Assembly (NCBI GenBank): GCA_020633415.1
Contig: JACKDQ010000021.1
Span: forward strand, 1 to 49,589
DNA: 49,589 nucleotides
Direction: 5' to 3'
From: Deltaproteobacteria bacterium
Lineage (GTDB): Bacteria; Myxococcota_A; Polyangia; GCA-2747355
The position numbers and the translations under genes are program-made. This document shows, piece by piece, positions 17,314 to 25,916 of this stretch. The notes under the pieces are model-generated. The model was not told the DNA's origin. It saw only the letters and a program-made list of their open reading frames with translations, and ran no database searches. Positions within the stretch are counted from its first letter, which is position 1. Every line of letters starts with the position of its first letter.

Positions 17314-18546
17314 ATGAGCGCTGATGGTCCACTGCAAGCGCGCGGCGCTAGCCGCATGCTGTTCTTTCGCTATGGCGGCGCGGTGGTCGCGACGGGCTTG
17401 GTGATCGTCGCTGGACAGTTGGTCGTCCAGCATCAGCTACGCGTGCAGCGAAATGATGCTCAGACGCTCAACCTTGCGGGTCGTCAGCGGACGTTCAGTC
17501 AAAAGATCGCTAAGTTCGCGCTAGCGATCGCCAGCGAGCGCGAGCGCACCGCGAACATCGGCGCGCTTCATCAGGCGCTGCACGGCTTTACCGACGACTA
17601 TCGCCAACTGCTGAGCGGCAGAGCGCTCAGCCCGACGGTGCAGCGGATGCTGCAGCAGATCTATCACAGCCAGCAGGCGATCGTTCGCGCCGCTGAGCGC
17701 TTGCTGGCCACGCCGCCACCCACGGCCGACCAGGTCCAGCTAGCGACCGCGCAGATCTTGCGGGAGGAGCGCGCATTTCTTGGGCAGATGGAGGTGATCG
17801 TCGCTCGCCTCGAACGCGAAGCTGCCGGACGGGTTCAGCTGCTGATCGCCACGGAGCTGGCCTGCGGCACACTATTGCTTGCGCTGCTGGTGCTCACCGG
17901 GCTCTACATCGTCCGTCCGGCGTTGGCCAAAGCCCGTCGCGGCATCGCGCAACTCGAAGCATCGCGCCGTCAGTTGGCCAAGGCAGCGCGCATCGACGAA
18001 ATGACTGGCTTGTGGAACCGCGAGCACTTCGAAGCCCACTTCGCGGCCGAGTATCGACGCGCTGCACGCGAGCGACAGCCGTTGTCGCTACTGTTCGTCG
18101 ACCTCGACCACTTCAGGGCGATCAACGACAACTATGGATGGCCCCAAGGTGATGACTTTCTCAAGCAGACGGCGAAGATCGTCGCCCGACAGGCGCGACG
18201 CCCGGCCGACGTCGCGGCGCGGATCGGTGGAGAAGAGTTTGTCTTGTTACTGCCGCAGACTGATGCGCGCGGTGCCTGCTTTGTTGCCGAGCAACTACGT
18301 CGGGAGATCAGCGAGATCGCCCCGCAGCAGCGGCTTTCGGCGAGTGTCGGCGTGGCTAGTCGCGTCCCGGGCATCGACCAATCCCCGCTCGATCTGCTCG
18401 AAGAAGCCGACGCCGTGCTCTATCGCGCCAAGCGCTACGGTAGCAACCGTGTTGAGTCCAGCCAGCTGTTCTACTTGAGGCCACCGAGCAGCGCGAACGC
18501 ACCGCAGGGCATCGGCGAACCGCAGGGCGATCGCGCAAACCCGTAG
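17314..18546 (+). CDS. Membrane diguanylate cyclase with PilJ-type sensor domain
   Basis: The protein has 410 residues. Transmembrane helices at about 20-40 and 176-200 frame a periplasmic domain that begins NLAGRQRTFSQKIAKFAL, the signature of the type IV pili methyl-accepting (PilJ, NarX-like) N-terminal domain. The GGDEF domain follows from about 226: DEMTGLWNREHFE, LFVDLDHFRAINDNYG, and the active site GGEEF at 305-309. An RxxD inhibitory site (RPAD, 296-299) is present, so product feedback by c-di-GMP is expected. It should make c-di-GMP from GTP at the inner membrane in response to an unknown small ligand. The ATG at 17314 is preferred; ATG 17356 lies just before the first helix. Confidence 0.93.
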   Translation: MSADGPLQARGASRMLFFRYGGAVVATGLVIVAGQLVVQHQLRVQRNDAQTLNLAGRQRTFSQKIAKFALAIASERERTANIGALHQALHGFTDDYRQLLSGRALSPTVQRMLQQIYHSQQAIVRAAERLLATPPPTADQVQLATAQILREERAFLGQMEVIVARLEREAAGRVQLLIATELACGTLLLALLVLTGLYIVRPALAKARRGIAQLEASRRQLAKAARIDEMTGLWNREHFEAHFAAEYRRAARERQPLSLLFVDLDHFRAINDNYGWPQGDDFLKQTAKIVARQARRPADVAARIGGEEFVLLLPQTDARGACFVAEQLRREISEIAPQQRLSASVGVASRVPGIDQSPLDLLEEADAVLYRAKRYGSNRVESSQLFYLRPPSSANAPQGIGEPQGDRANP

Positions 18547-18561
18547 CGCCCGCGCCCGCGG

Positions 18562-20859
18562 CTAGCCGCCGAGCGGCGCGAAGAGGGTGTCGATCGTCTC
18601 ATCGTCGAGCGCCGTCTGGGTGCCCGCCAAGATCCCGTCAGCGAGCCGCTGCTTTTGCTGTTGCAGCTGAAGCATGCGCTCTTCGACGCTGCCAGCGACG
18701 ATCAACTTGTAGACGAACACCGGCCGCTTTTGCCCAATGCGGTAGGCCCGGTCAGTGGCCTGGGATTGCGCAGCTGGGTTCCACCAGGGGTCGTAATGGA
18801 TCACCGTGTCGGCCCGGGTCAAGTTGAGGCCCGTGCCGCCGGCCTTAAGGCTGATCAGGAATACGTCGACCACGCCGTTTTGGAAGGCATCGACCTGGGC
18901 CTGGCGATCGGCTGTCGCCCCGGTCAGCGAAACGTAGTTAATGCCAGCATCGCTGAGCTCGCGACCGATCAGCTTGAGCATCGTGGTGAACTGCGAAAAG
19001 ATCAGAATCCGCCGGCCCTGCTGCAGCTGCAGCGGAACCATCTCCATCAGCAAGTCGAGCTTGGCGGTGTTGGCGATCTGCCGAGCAGCACCGACTTTGA
19101 CCAGTCGCGGGTCGCAGCAGACTTGGCGCAGTTTCATCAGCGCGTCGAGGACGGCGATCGTCGAGCGCGAGATACCGCGCTGGGCGATGATCGCCCGCAC
19201 GTGGTCGTGGGCGGCCAAGCGGATACTCTCATAGAGCTCGCGCTGGTCACCGCGTAGCTCGACCGGACGCACGATCTCGGTTTTCGGCGGCAGGTCGCGC
19301 GCGACTTCCTCTTTGATGCGGCGCAGGATGTAGGGTGCCACGCGCTGACGCAGCACGCCGAGACGAGCACTGTCTTGGTTCTTCTCGATCGGCGCGCGGA
19401 AGCGCTCGCGAAAATCCGCGGCGCTGCCGAGCATCCCGGGCATGACAAAGTCGAACAGCGACCAGAGCTCGCCGAGATTGTTCTCGAGCGGCGTTCCACT
19501 GAGGCAAAGCCGATGTTGGGCATCGAGCGCAACCGCCGCACGTCGGGTTTGGCTGCGGCTGTTCTTGATCGTCTGAGCTTCGTCGAGGATCAGCAAATGA
19601 AACGACTGCTCCTTGAGCTGGTCGAGGTCGCGAACCAACAGCGGGTAGCTGGTCAGCACGACGTCATAGCGGTCGAGGCGCGGATAGAGGCGATGGCGCC
19701 GATTGCCGACGAAGGCACAGGTCCGCAAAGACGGAGCGAACTTGGCGATCTCGCGTTGCCAGTTGTACACCAAGCTCGTCGGCGCGACGACCAGCGATGG
19801 ATGCTCGGCTCGCCCGCTGTGCTCGCAGAGCAGGTGAGCGATCGTCTGCAGCGTCTTGCCGAGGCCCATGTCGTCGGCCAGAATGCCACCGAGGTCTTGG
19901 CAACGCAGGTGCTGCAACCACTCGAGACCCTCTTGCTGATAGGGCCGCAAGGTGGCGAATAGCCCACTCGGCGCGCGGATCGACTGCACCGCGCTGCGGG
20001 TTTGGGCGCGCTGGCGAACGCCCGCACCGTCGCTCCAACTCAGCGACTGAGCGTTATCACCGAAGATCTCATCGAGACGCAGCAGCCCTGCCGCAGCGTA
20101 CTCCGAGAAGTGCAGTCGCGCGTCCTGCTGTGGCCCTTCGTAGAGCTCGAGCAGCACATCGAGCAGGATGCGCATGCGCTGCGGTTTGATCGCCACGTAA
20201 CGCTTTTCGTCGATCGGCACGGCGATACACTTACGTCGGTTGAGCAGCGCGCGCAGGCTCGAGGCCCGATCGAGCATGTCCAGCAGCGGCGGCAAGAGGT
20301 TGATCCGTTGTCCGTCGAGTTCGATGCCGAGCTCAAGGCTGAACCAGGTGCTCTGCTCTCGACCGCCATCGCGGGTGTCGTCGACGTCGGCGTACCATTG
20401 GCCCTCGTTGACAACCTGCCAGGGGTAGTCTGGATCGATCGTCACCCGCCAGCCCAGGCGCTGCAGCTGTGGGACCGCGTAAGCGGTAAAGGCGCAAAGG
20501 GTGTGTGCGTCGCCGTCGGGCTGGATCAGATAATCGGCGCTCGCCGGTGCGGTGTAGTGCTCGAGGCACTCGAGCTCGGTGGCGCCCAGCGACTCGAGCA
20601 CTGCACGGGCATGGTTCTCAGCGGACTGCTCGCGGTCGATCGACATCGCGCCGTGCGCGGTTGAGGCGAACACCCGGCGCATCGGGTCCGAGGCTCGCAC
20701 TTCGGTGCCTTCGTAATCAAAGCTCAGCGCGATCAGCGGTGCCTTAACCCAAGTCGGCTTGGGCAGAAACGGCGTACCTTGGTCGACCATCACGCTATCG
20801 GCGAACAGCCGAGCGATCGGACGACAGCCAGATTCTCGCTTGGGATGTGGAAGCGCCAT
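18562..20859 (-). CDS. SNF2-family DEAD/DEAH-box helicase
   Basis: The protein has 765 residues. Motif I is ADDMGLGKT near residues 328-336. Motif II is a DEAQ variant (LLILDEAQTIKNSRSQTRRA, near 425), followed by LCLSGTPLENNLGELWSLFDF. The C-terminal helicase lobe begins RILIFSQFTTML near 615 and ends at DRAYRIGQKRPVFVYKLI. This is the bacterial SNF2 (SWI2) DNA translocase family. Usual bacterial members of about 1000-1100 residues carry an N-terminal SWIM zinc finger. Here that region is missing, and about 280 residues of divergent SNF2-associated sequence precede the motor. The function is DNA-dependent ATP hydrolysis, and a role in repair or transcription is inferred. It is divergent from the dynamin-like gene. 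Confidence 0.92.
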   Translation of the reverse strand: MALPHPKRESGCRPIARLFADSVMVDQGTPFLPKPTWVKAPLIALSFDYEGTEVRASDPMRRVFASTAHGAMSIDREQSAENHARAVLESLGATELECLEHYTAPASADYLIQPDGDAHTLCAFTAYAVPQLQRLGWRVTIDPDYPWQVVNEGQWYADVDDTRDGGREQSTWFSLELGIELDGQRINLLPPLLDMLDRASSLRALLNRRKCIAVPIDEKRYVAIKPQRMRILLDVLLELYEGPQQDARLHFSEYAAAGLLRLDEIFGDNAQSLSWSDGAGVRQRAQTRSAVQSIRAPSGLFATLRPYQQEGLEWLQHLRCQDLGGILADDMGLGKTLQTIAHLLCEHSGRAEHPSLVVAPTSLVYNWQREIAKFAPSLRTCAFVGNRRHRLYPRLDRYDVVLTSYPLLVRDLDQLKEQSFHLLILDEAQTIKNSRSQTRRAAVALDAQHRLCLSGTPLENNLGELWSLFDFVMPGMLGSAADFRERFRAPIEKNQDSARLGVLRQRVAPYILRRIKEEVARDLPPKTEIVRPVELRGDQRELYESIRLAAHDHVRAIIAQRGISRSTIAVLDALMKLRQVCCDPRLVKVGAARQIANTAKLDLLMEMVPLQLQQGRRILIFSQFTTMLKLIGRELSDAGINYVSLTGATADRQAQVDAFQNGVVDVFLISLKAGGTGLNLTRADTVIHYDPWWNPAAQSQATDRAYRIGQKRPVFVYKLIVAGSVEERMLQLQQQKQRLADGILAGTQTALDDETIDTLFAPLGG

Positions 20860-21211
20860 GAGCGTCGCGAAGCTATGGTCCTAACTCGAGCCCGGCGCCG
20901 ATCACGGCCTGGCGCCACGCGCGCTCGACTCGCGCGGCAGGTCGACTTCGATCAAGCACTGTCCTTTGCTAATACACAACAGTTAGGGTGTGTGGCAAGC
21001 TTATCGTCGAAGATGTAGTGTTATGGCGCGCACGCTGTGGCACTTCGCGCTACATCGCCTAGGCTCGCGGAGCTTAACCGATCGGTAAATATCAGTCCGC
21101 TTTCCGAGGCTGGGTAGCTTGTCTGGCCTGGGCGGCCCGGTGGGTCCTCACGTGCCGGAGACGCGATCGTTCGCGCGTTCTTTCGTCGTCGCCTAAGATG
21201 AGAGTGCTTCG
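20860..21211. other. Divergent intergenic region
   Basis: This 352-base region between the SNF2 and dynamin-like genes contains no supported gene. The long reverse-strand frame that enters it from 22273 is the antisense of the dynamin-like gene. I see no clear promoter or terminator. Confidence 0.45.
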
Positions 21212-24058
21212 ATGAAATGGGTCGATCGTATCAAGCGCGGCTTCGATGAGTTGGTCGATGAGTTCTCGACCGATGACGCGCTCAAGGCGTTGCTCAGCAG
21301 CGGCCAGGAGGCCCTGAGCGCCGGCGATCTGCAGACCGCAGAAGATCGCTTCAAGGCGGCCGCTGCCCACGACCCGACACACGCCCCCAGCTTTGTCTTG
21401 CTGGGTATTGTCTGCTTGCGGCGCGGCCAGGCTCAGTCGGCGATCGAGGCGCTGCAACGGGCCGACGCGCTCAAAGCCCAGGACTTTCGCACGCTGCTGT
21501 TTCTCGCGCAGGCGCAGCAGTTGGCGGCCGCCGATCAAGACGCCCTGGAGTCGGCACGCCGTGCGCTGCGCTGTCGCACAATCGACGAGCGATTGCTCGA
21601 CCAGTTGCACCAATTGCGCGGCGAGCTGTACCTGGCCACGGGAGACGCCGAGCGCGCGGTCCGTGAGCTGCGCAAAGCCGAGGCGCTGTCCGATCCGCCC
21701 AGCGCAGAGTTGCTCGGGGCGTTGGCGCGCGGCTATTTGGCGACCGGCGAACGCACCGCGGCACGAGAGCAACTCGAGCGCGCGCATCAGCTCGGCCAAC
21801 TGGATGCCGATTCGCTCAGCACGCTGGCCAATTTGTTGCTCGAGGCCGGGCGAGCGAGCGATGCCGCACGGGTCGCGGAGATCTTTGCCGCGAGTCGACC
21901 GCGAACGGCCGCGCTGATCCGGGCGCGTGCGCTGATCAGCGCCGGTCAGGCCGGCGAAGCGCGCCAACTCCTGCTTGAGGCGCTCGGGCAAGCGCCGCAG
22001 GACCCGGAGATCCATCGACTGCTCGCTCAGGCCTATTTGCGCGTCGACGATAAGGCACGCGCCCTCGAGCAGCTGATGGTCGCCCTCGCGTTGAGCGTGC
22101 CTGCGCCGCTCGATCTGCTCACGCAGATCGTCGACTTGCTGGTTGAGGTTGCCGGCGTGTCCCCTGAGAGTCGCAGCGCCGCCGCGGCCCTCGGCGGCCT
22201 GTTGCAGGCTGCGGCGCCCGACCACCCTTACGTGCGATTGGCCGCGGCGCTCGCCGAGTCCAGCCCGGCCCAAGCCTTGCGGATCGCCGAGCAGAGCTTC
22301 GAGCGCGCACCGGGCCTAACCGCGCTGCTGCTCGCCGGTGAACTGTGGTTGGCTGTTGACGAGCCGGGGCGAGCGAGTGCCGTGTTGCGTCACGCGCGCG
22401 AGTTGGCGCCTGACAATGCGCGGGCCAAGCAGCTGTTCGAACAGGCTGTCGCCGGACCACCGATCGAGCAGCGCCTTGGGCTGTACCCGGCGCTGGGACG
22501 GCTGAGTCGCCTGCTCGCCGGCCATCAGGGTCTCGAGCAGCTGAGTGCGCGCGCTACAGCGCTGCAGCACGAGTACGATCGGCCGTTGTTGGTTGCAGTG
22601 ATGGGCGAGTTTAACGCCGGCAAGTCGACCTTCGTCAACGCGTTGATCGGCGAGGAGATCGCACCGATGGGGATCACCCCGACGACGGCGACGATCAACC
22701 TGCTGAAATACGGTGAGCAACGCAGCGCGCGGGTTGTCTGGCGCGACGATCGCGAGCGCTGGATCAATTGGCAGGACATCGGTCGTTATCTGAGCCAGCT
22801 TCCGCAGGATCAGGCGCGCGCGATCCGCGTGGTCGAGCTGCTCTACCCAGCGGAACACTTGCTGCGCGTCAATGTCGTCGACACGCCGGGGCTGAACTCG
22901 ATGATCGCAGAGCACGAGCAAACGGCGCGTGAGTTCATCGAGCTTGCCGACGCGGTGATCTGGCTGTTTTCAGCGGATCAGGCGGGCAAGGAGAGTGAAC
23001 GGGCAGCGTTAGAAACGATTTCTCGCCAGCGGGTCAAGACGATCGGCGTGATCAACAAGGTCGATCGACTCGACGAAGCGCAGCGCGAAGAGGTATTAAG
23101 CCACCTGCGCGAAGGCTTTGCTGAGTTGGTCGAAACGGTGCTGCCGCTCTCGGCGAAGCGCGCCCTGGCGGCACGCCTGCAGGCGGACGATGCGGCGCTG
23201 ATCGCCTCGGGCTACAGCGGGTTGAGCGCGTTTCTCGACGAGCGGATCTTCTCGCGCAGCCGGCGGATCAAGAGCGAGGCGATCGGTAGCAAGATGCGTG
23301 ATTTGATCGTCCATGCCGCCAAACATCTCGCTGAAGAGATCGACCCGTTGCGTGCAACAGCATCTAGCCTGCGGAGCGCGCTCAACGATGTGCTGGCGCC
23401 GCTGGCCGAGGACCTCTGTCAACAGGAGTACGGCCAACTGGCCGATGATCTGGAAACCGTCTATCGCCAGGCGGCCGACGACGTGCTCGACTTCGTCCGT
23501 CCGCGCAAGTGGCGCTTCGGCGAACATCGCGCCGGCACCCATGATCGCGCCTTCGTCGCCGGCACACTCGAGCGCGGCTTCGCGCGAATCATCGCGGCTT
23601 CGCAGGCGCGGGTCGCCGCACGCTGGCAGCTGGCTGTTACAGAGTGCGCGGAGCGGGCCAGCAGGTTGCTCAGCGCCGAGCAGGGCCAGCGCGCCCGCCG
23701 ACGCTTGGAGCGGGCATCGGAACTGCACCTCGAGCGGTTGGCGGGCGAAGTTTATCGGCGCTTTCTGGCGTTCGCCCGCGGCTTCGTCGGCGGCGGGAGT
23801 CTGCAGTTCTTCTTCGACCATCAGCTTAAGCAGCTGGAGCTGCAGCGTGACGCGGTGGCCAAAGCGCTGAGCACGCCAGGGATCGATCTGCGCGGCGAGT
23901 TGCTCGAGCCGCTGACCAACTGGCAGCAGCGCGGCGCTGAGACGCTCGGTGCGACGTTGAGCACGTTGGCTGAGGCGCTACGCATCGATGCCGACCAGAT
24001 CGAAGCTGCACGACTGTTGCCGCTGCGGCGCATTGAGGACAGCCTCGTCGGTGACTAG
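21212..24058 (+). CDS. TPR-dynamin-like GTPase
   Basis: The protein has 948 residues. The first 430 residues are helical TPR-like repeats rich in Ala, Leu and Arg. A dynamin-family GTPase domain follows: G1 GEFNAGKST at 465-473, the conserved switch-I region MGITPTTATINLLKYG, G3 VVDTPGLNS (Asp at 557), and G4 NKVD at 615-618. The remaining 300 residues are predicted helical stalk. Bacterial dynamin-like proteins bind and remodel membranes with GTP; TPRs would supply a partner-binding platform. There is no transmembrane helix, so it is cytosolic or peripheral. It overlaps the next lipoprotein start by 8 bases (GTGACTAG), suggesting translational coupling. Confidence 0.9.
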   Translation: MKWVDRIKRGFDELVDEFSTDDALKALLSSGQEALSAGDLQTAEDRFKAAAAHDPTHAPSFVLLGIVCLRRGQAQSAIEALQRADALKAQDFRTLLFLAQAQQLAAADQDALESARRALRCRTIDERLLDQLHQLRGELYLATGDAERAVRELRKAEALSDPPSAELLGALARGYLATGERTAAREQLERAHQLGQLDADSLSTLANLLLEAGRASDAARVAEIFAASRPRTAALIRARALISAGQAGEARQLLLEALGQAPQDPEIHRLLAQAYLRVDDKARALEQLMVALALSVPAPLDLLTQIVDLLVEVAGVSPESRSAAAALGGLLQAAAPDHPYVRLAAALAESSPAQALRIAEQSFERAPGLTALLLAGELWLAVDEPGRASAVLRHARELAPDNARAKQLFEQAVAGPPIEQRLGLYPALGRLSRLLAGHQGLEQLSARATALQHEYDRPLLVAVMGEFNAGKSTFVNALIGEEIAPMGITPTTATINLLKYGEQRSARVVWRDDRERWINWQDIGRYLSQLPQDQARAIRVVELLYPAEHLLRVNVVDTPGLNSMIAEHEQTAREFIELADAVIWLFSADQAGKESERAALETISRQRVKTIGVINKVDRLDEAQREEVLSHLREGFAELVETVLPLSAKRALAARLQADDAALIASGYSGLSAFLDERIFSRSRRIKSEAIGSKMRDLIVHAAKHLAEEIDPLRATASSLRSALNDVLAPLAEDLCQQEYGQLADDLETVYRQAADDVLDFVRPRKWRFGEHRAGTHDRAFVAGTLERGFARIIAASQARVAARWQLAVTECAERASRLLSAEQGQRARRRLERASELHLERLAGEVYRRFLAFARGFVGGGSLQFFFDHQLKQLELQRDAVAKALSTPGIDLRGELLEPLTNWQQRGAETLGATLSTLAEALRIDADQIEAARLLPLRRIEDSLVGD

Positions 24059-24908
24059 CGCGTCGGCCAGACAGATCGTGTTGTTGGTTGTCGCGACCCT
24101 GCTGCTCAGTGCCTGTGTTCGCGGGGGGTTTGGCCCGAACGACAGCGGACCCGCCGATAGCGGGACCCTGGATGCCAGCCGGGCCGACACAAAGCCGGTC
24201 GACGGCACGGTTTCGCCCCAGTGGGACGCTGCAGGCGACGCGGCGCGAGCGACCGACGGGCAAAACTTCGACCTCGCTGGGCACGACCTCGGCGGCTGCC
24301 CACTTGGCAGCAATCCGCTGATCAATCACTCGTCGAGCGCAAGCTGCTCAGCAGGTAGCGCAGCGATCGGCGGCGGGTTTGCCTGTCAGGGCTCAACGGT
24401 CCAGGCGTTGATCGATACCAGGGCACAGAGCTATCAGGTCGATTGCGCCAGCACTTTGCTACAATCGAGCGTTCGTTGCCTACAGAGCGTCAGCGGCGCC
24501 GTAACGAGCGTTGAGCTAGCCTCCAACAACAACGCCGTGATCGTCCCCTGCCCCGTGGGCAAAATGGTCGTCGGTGGCGGCTGCCGCTGTGCCCAAGGTG
24601 GCATGCTGATGGCGTCGACCTTTAACAACGTGGCCAGTTGGCGCTGTAGCTGCTCCATACCGGGCATATTCGGTCGCGCCGTCTGTGTGCCGGCCGCCTG
24701 CAACAGTAGCCTGCCGCTGCAATTGGTCGCGGGCGCACCGGCGACCGGCTCGGCCACGGTGACCTGCAACGGCGCTTTGCTCAATGCGGGCTGTATGACA
24801 CTGGTCGGCGGCGGCGGGCTGCTCAGCTCCGCACCGAGTGGACAGCGCGGCTGGCAATGCACCACCAACACCGGCGCGGTCATGGCCACGGCGCTCTGTC
24901 TCCGATAG
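24051..24908 (+). CDS. Lipoprotein with three Cys/Gly repeats, coupled to the dynamin-like gene
   Basis: The GTG start at 24051 lies inside the last codons of the dynamin-like gene; the frame is open upstream, but those residues would precede the signal peptide. The signal peptide ends in the lipobox LLLSAC (Cys near residue 20). An Asp/Pro/Gly-rich linker follows. The body holds three diverged repeats of about 80 residues, each with C-x-x-G...V/I-GGG-x-x-C and a later W-x-C or C: CSAGSAAIGGGFAC, CPVGKMVVGGGCRC and CMTLVGGGG. This repeat type is common in secreted bacterial proteins, but I know no defined function. The coding overlap with a cytosolic GTPase is unusual. Confidence 0.8.
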   Translation: MTSASARQIVLLVVATLLLSACVRGGFGPNDSGPADSGTLDASRADTKPVDGTVSPQWDAAGDAARATDGQNFDLAGHDLGGCPLGSNPLINHSSSASCSAGSAAIGGGFACQGSTVQALIDTRAQSYQVDCASTLLQSSVRCLQSVSGAVTSVELASNNNAVIVPCPVGKMVVGGGCRCAQGGMLMASTFNNVASWRCSCSIPGIFGRAVCVPAACNSSLPLQLVAGAPATGSATVTCNGALLNAGCMTLVGGGGLLSSAPSGQRGWQCTTNTGAVMATALCLR

Positions 24909-25015
24909 CCGCGCGAAGCCGGGCGGTGAAGCCGACCCTGAGAATTCGCGGGCAGCGAGAATTCCGCCGGTAGGGAGGATTCCGCGAGCAGGCGTTTGTG
25001 CTAGGGTCAGGCGCG

Positions 25016-25663
25016 ATGCGAGTGATCGGTATCGACGAGGCGGGTCGCGGCCCGGTGCTGGGCCCGCTGGTGCTTTGCGGCGTACGCGCCAACGCCCAGC
25101 AGCGCGAGCAGCTGAGGGCGATCGGCGTTGCCGATAGCAAGCGATTCACCGGCAGTAACGCAGCGGCGCAGCGACGCAAGCTGGCCGAACAGATCACCGT
25201 GATCACTGAGGTCGAGCTAGCGCTGATCGACAGCGCAACGATCGACCACTGGGTGCTCCACGGTCAGGGGCTCAACGCGCTAGAGCGCAGCTACGCCACA
25301 GCGATTCTCGAGCGGCTAGGCGAGGCCGAGCGGATCGTTGCCGACGGCAAGACGTTGTTCTCGCCGCTGGCGACACGCTTTCCGCAGTTGGAAGCGCTCG
25401 ATCGCGCCGAATCGGCGGATGTTTGCGTGGCCGCGGCCTCGATCTGTGCCAAGCACGCGCGGGACACGGCGCTCGCTCAGTTGCTCGCGCCGTATCATCA
25501 GCGCTTCGGCGAGATTCGCGGCGGAGGCTATCCCAACGCCGCGACAGCGCGGTTTCTACGCGGTTGCCAGGAACAGCTCGGCGCGCTCCCCGACGGCCTG
25601 AGGCGCAGCTGGGGTTGGTCTGAACTGCAAGTGCTGCTCGCGCGCGAGGCGGAGCCAGGCTAA
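25016..25663 (+). CDS. rnhB: Ribonuclease HII
   Basis: The 215-residue enzyme removes the RNA strand of RNA-DNA hybrids and initiates excision of ribonucleotides from DNA. It opens with VIGIDEAGRGPVLGPLVLCG, the RNase HII signature that includes the catalytic Asp-Glu. Further landmarks are VADSKRF, a VADGKTLF strand with the third acidic residue, and SADVCVAAASICAKHARD with the fourth. The C-terminal GGGYPNAATARFLRG...RRSWGW resembles the archaeal/eukaryotic-type tail (GYPSDPxTxxWL...RxSW) more than the usual bacterial one. The start ATG at 25016 is preceded by CTAGGG. Two or three degenerate GAGAATTC-type repeats lie just upstream (24940-24985). Confidence 0.9.
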   Translation: MRVIGIDEAGRGPVLGPLVLCGVRANAQQREQLRAIGVADSKRFTGSNAAAQRRKLAEQITVITEVELALIDSATIDHWVLHGQGLNALERSYATAILERLGEAERIVADGKTLFSPLATRFPQLEALDRAESADVCVAAASICAKHARDTALAQLLAPYHQRFGEIRGGGYPNAATARFLRGCQEQLGALPDGLRRSWGWSELQVLLAREAEPG

Positions 25664-25916
25664 GGCAACAGCCGATTGGACCTGCGGCGCGCACCCTTCG
25701 ACGCCGCAGCCCGGTTCGTCCCACACAGCAAACGCGTTCAAACGGCGACGACCGCCGAAGCGTTAGTGCAAGCGCCGTCGCCGGTCGCGGGGCACATCGC
25801 GGCGGGGAGATGGTCGTCGCTGCTAGAAATAGTAGTCGCAGCTGGGCACAAAAAAGGGAGGGGCAGGCGAAACGCCTACCCCTCCCAAGAGCTCTTTTGT
25901 CGCGAACGACTAGACG
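25664..25916. other. Intergenic region between convergent rnhB and cytochrome genes
   Basis: This 253-base gap contains the strong terminator at 25850-25886 for the leftward cytochrome transcript. Nothing else in it can be supported. Confidence 0.5.
25850..25886 (-). terminator. Rho-independent terminator of the decaheme cytochrome gene
   Basis: Read on the minus strand, a 14-bp stem (25886-25873 with 25869-25856, one G-U pair, loop of three U) is followed directly by six U (25855-25850). It lies 31 bases past the cytochrome stop. Confidence 0.88.

Noticed and set aside
21092..22273. A 393-codon reverse-strand frame
   Set aside because: It is antisense to the TPR part of the dynamin-like gene, and its Arg/Gln/Leu-rich translation has no recognisable motif.
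24940..24985. Three degenerate GAGAATTC/GGATTCC-type units before rnhB
   Set aside because: The units are too short and imperfect to call a repeat family or an operator.
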